A program made the translations under genes and the position numbers. Below, piece by piece: positions 9,160 to 9,409 of a stretch of DNA of 9,409 nucleotides; the first letter of the stretch is position 1, and every line of letters begins with the position of its first letter. Source of the stretch: Flavobacteriaceae bacterium (GTDB lineage: Bacteria; Bacteroidota; Bacteroidia; Flavobacteriales; Flavobacteriaceae); NCBI GenBank assembly GCA_030618945.1, contig JAUXCI010000083.1, positions 1 to 9,409 on the forward strand, written 5' to 3'. Under the pieces are notes generated by a model, which was not told the origin of the DNA, made no database searches, and saw nothing but the letters and a program-made list of their open reading frames with translations.

Positions 9160-9409
9160 TTACTTAACCTCTACTTCAGCTCCTGCTTCTTCTAAAGCTA
9201 CTTTAAGGCCTTCTGCTTCATCTTTTGAAACAGCTTCTTTGATTGGTGCTGGTGCACTGTCAACAACTCCTTTGGCTTCTTTTAACCCTAAACCTGTCAA
9301 TTCTTTAACCAATTTAACAACTGCTAATTTAGAACCACCTGCCGCTTTCAATATTACATCAAATTCAGTTTGTTCTGCTGCTTCTTCTTCTCCACCTGCT
9401 GCTGGACCT
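9160..9409 (-). CDS. rplL: 50S ribosomal protein bL12 (L7/L12), 3' part
   Basis: The minus strand is open from the window edge to TAA at 9162-9160, giving 82 residues. They start in the alanine-, glycine- and glutamate-rich hinge ([13 protein letters not shown]) and continue through the C-terminal domain: [20 protein letters not shown], then [16 protein letters not shown] and the end [10 protein letters not shown]. This domain recruits and stimulates translation GTPases at the ribosomal stalk. The N-terminal dimerisation and L10-binding part, roughly 40 residues, lies outside the window. The TTG codon at 9351 sits inside the conserved [10 protein letters not shown] motif and is not the start. 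The residue GGSKL carries serine where many relatives have asparagine. rpoB follows 109 bases downstream, as in the common rplJL-rpoBC arrangement. Confidence 0.97.
   Translation of the reverse strand, partial: GPAAGGEEEAAEQTEFDVILKAAGGSKLAVVKLVKELTGLGLKEAKGVVDSAPAPIKEAVSKDEAEGLKVALEEAGAEVEVK

Noticed and set aside
9160..9351. A 63-residue reading of rplL starting at TTG 9351
   Set aside because: The TTG encodes the leucine of the conserved [10 protein letters not shown] motif. The frame stays open upstream to the window edge with typical L7/L12 hinge sequence.

Overview
The window is a ribosomal-protein / RNA-polymerase locus from a member of the Bacteroidota. Every gene lies on the minus strand, so transcription runs from high to low coordinates: rplL (3' part only) - rpoB - rpoC - DUF3467 gene - bioF-like gene (5' part only). 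The Bacteroidota assignment rests on four things: the sequence character of RpoB and RpoC, the DUF3467 gene directly after rpoC (a neighbourhood I know from that phylum), the AT-rich DNA, and the lack of convincing Shine-Dalgarno sequences before the start codons. A family or genus cannot be given from this sequence alone.

Layout in transcription order. Positions 9409-9160 hold the hinge and C-terminal domain of ribosomal protein L7/L12; its N-terminal domain lies beyond the window. The 109-base gap to rpoB contains a strong imperfect hairpin with only a short T run after it. This is the place where a partial terminator lies in the Escherichia coli rplJL-rpoBC operon. A weak promoter-like pair follows it. 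rpoB (9050-5235) appears complete and appears to start with TTG. A 76-base gap with a second hairpin leads to rpoC (5158-890), complete, with all zinc ligands and catalytic aspartates present.

After rpoC comes a textbook intrinsic terminator, then the small DUF3467 gene (838-530), then a second textbook terminator, then the start of a PLP-dependent alpha-oxoamine synthase most like BioF (485 to the window edge). The gaps of 51 and 44 bases around the DUF3467 gene are almost filled by the terminators. The two downstream genes therefore have little room for promoters of their own and may depend on readthrough.

The genes fit one theme: the ribosomal stalk protein is followed by the two catalytic subunits of RNA polymerase, with hairpins between genes that could set their relative expression. 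The DUF3467 protein is the one component of unknown function. The biotin-type enzyme at the edge is metabolically unrelated. No gene-free stretch exceeds 300 bases. I saw no RNA genes, mobile elements, CRISPR arrays or long repeats. Most of the window is ordinary core genome, and the points worth a second look are the intergenic signals, the TTG start and the DUF3467 gene.
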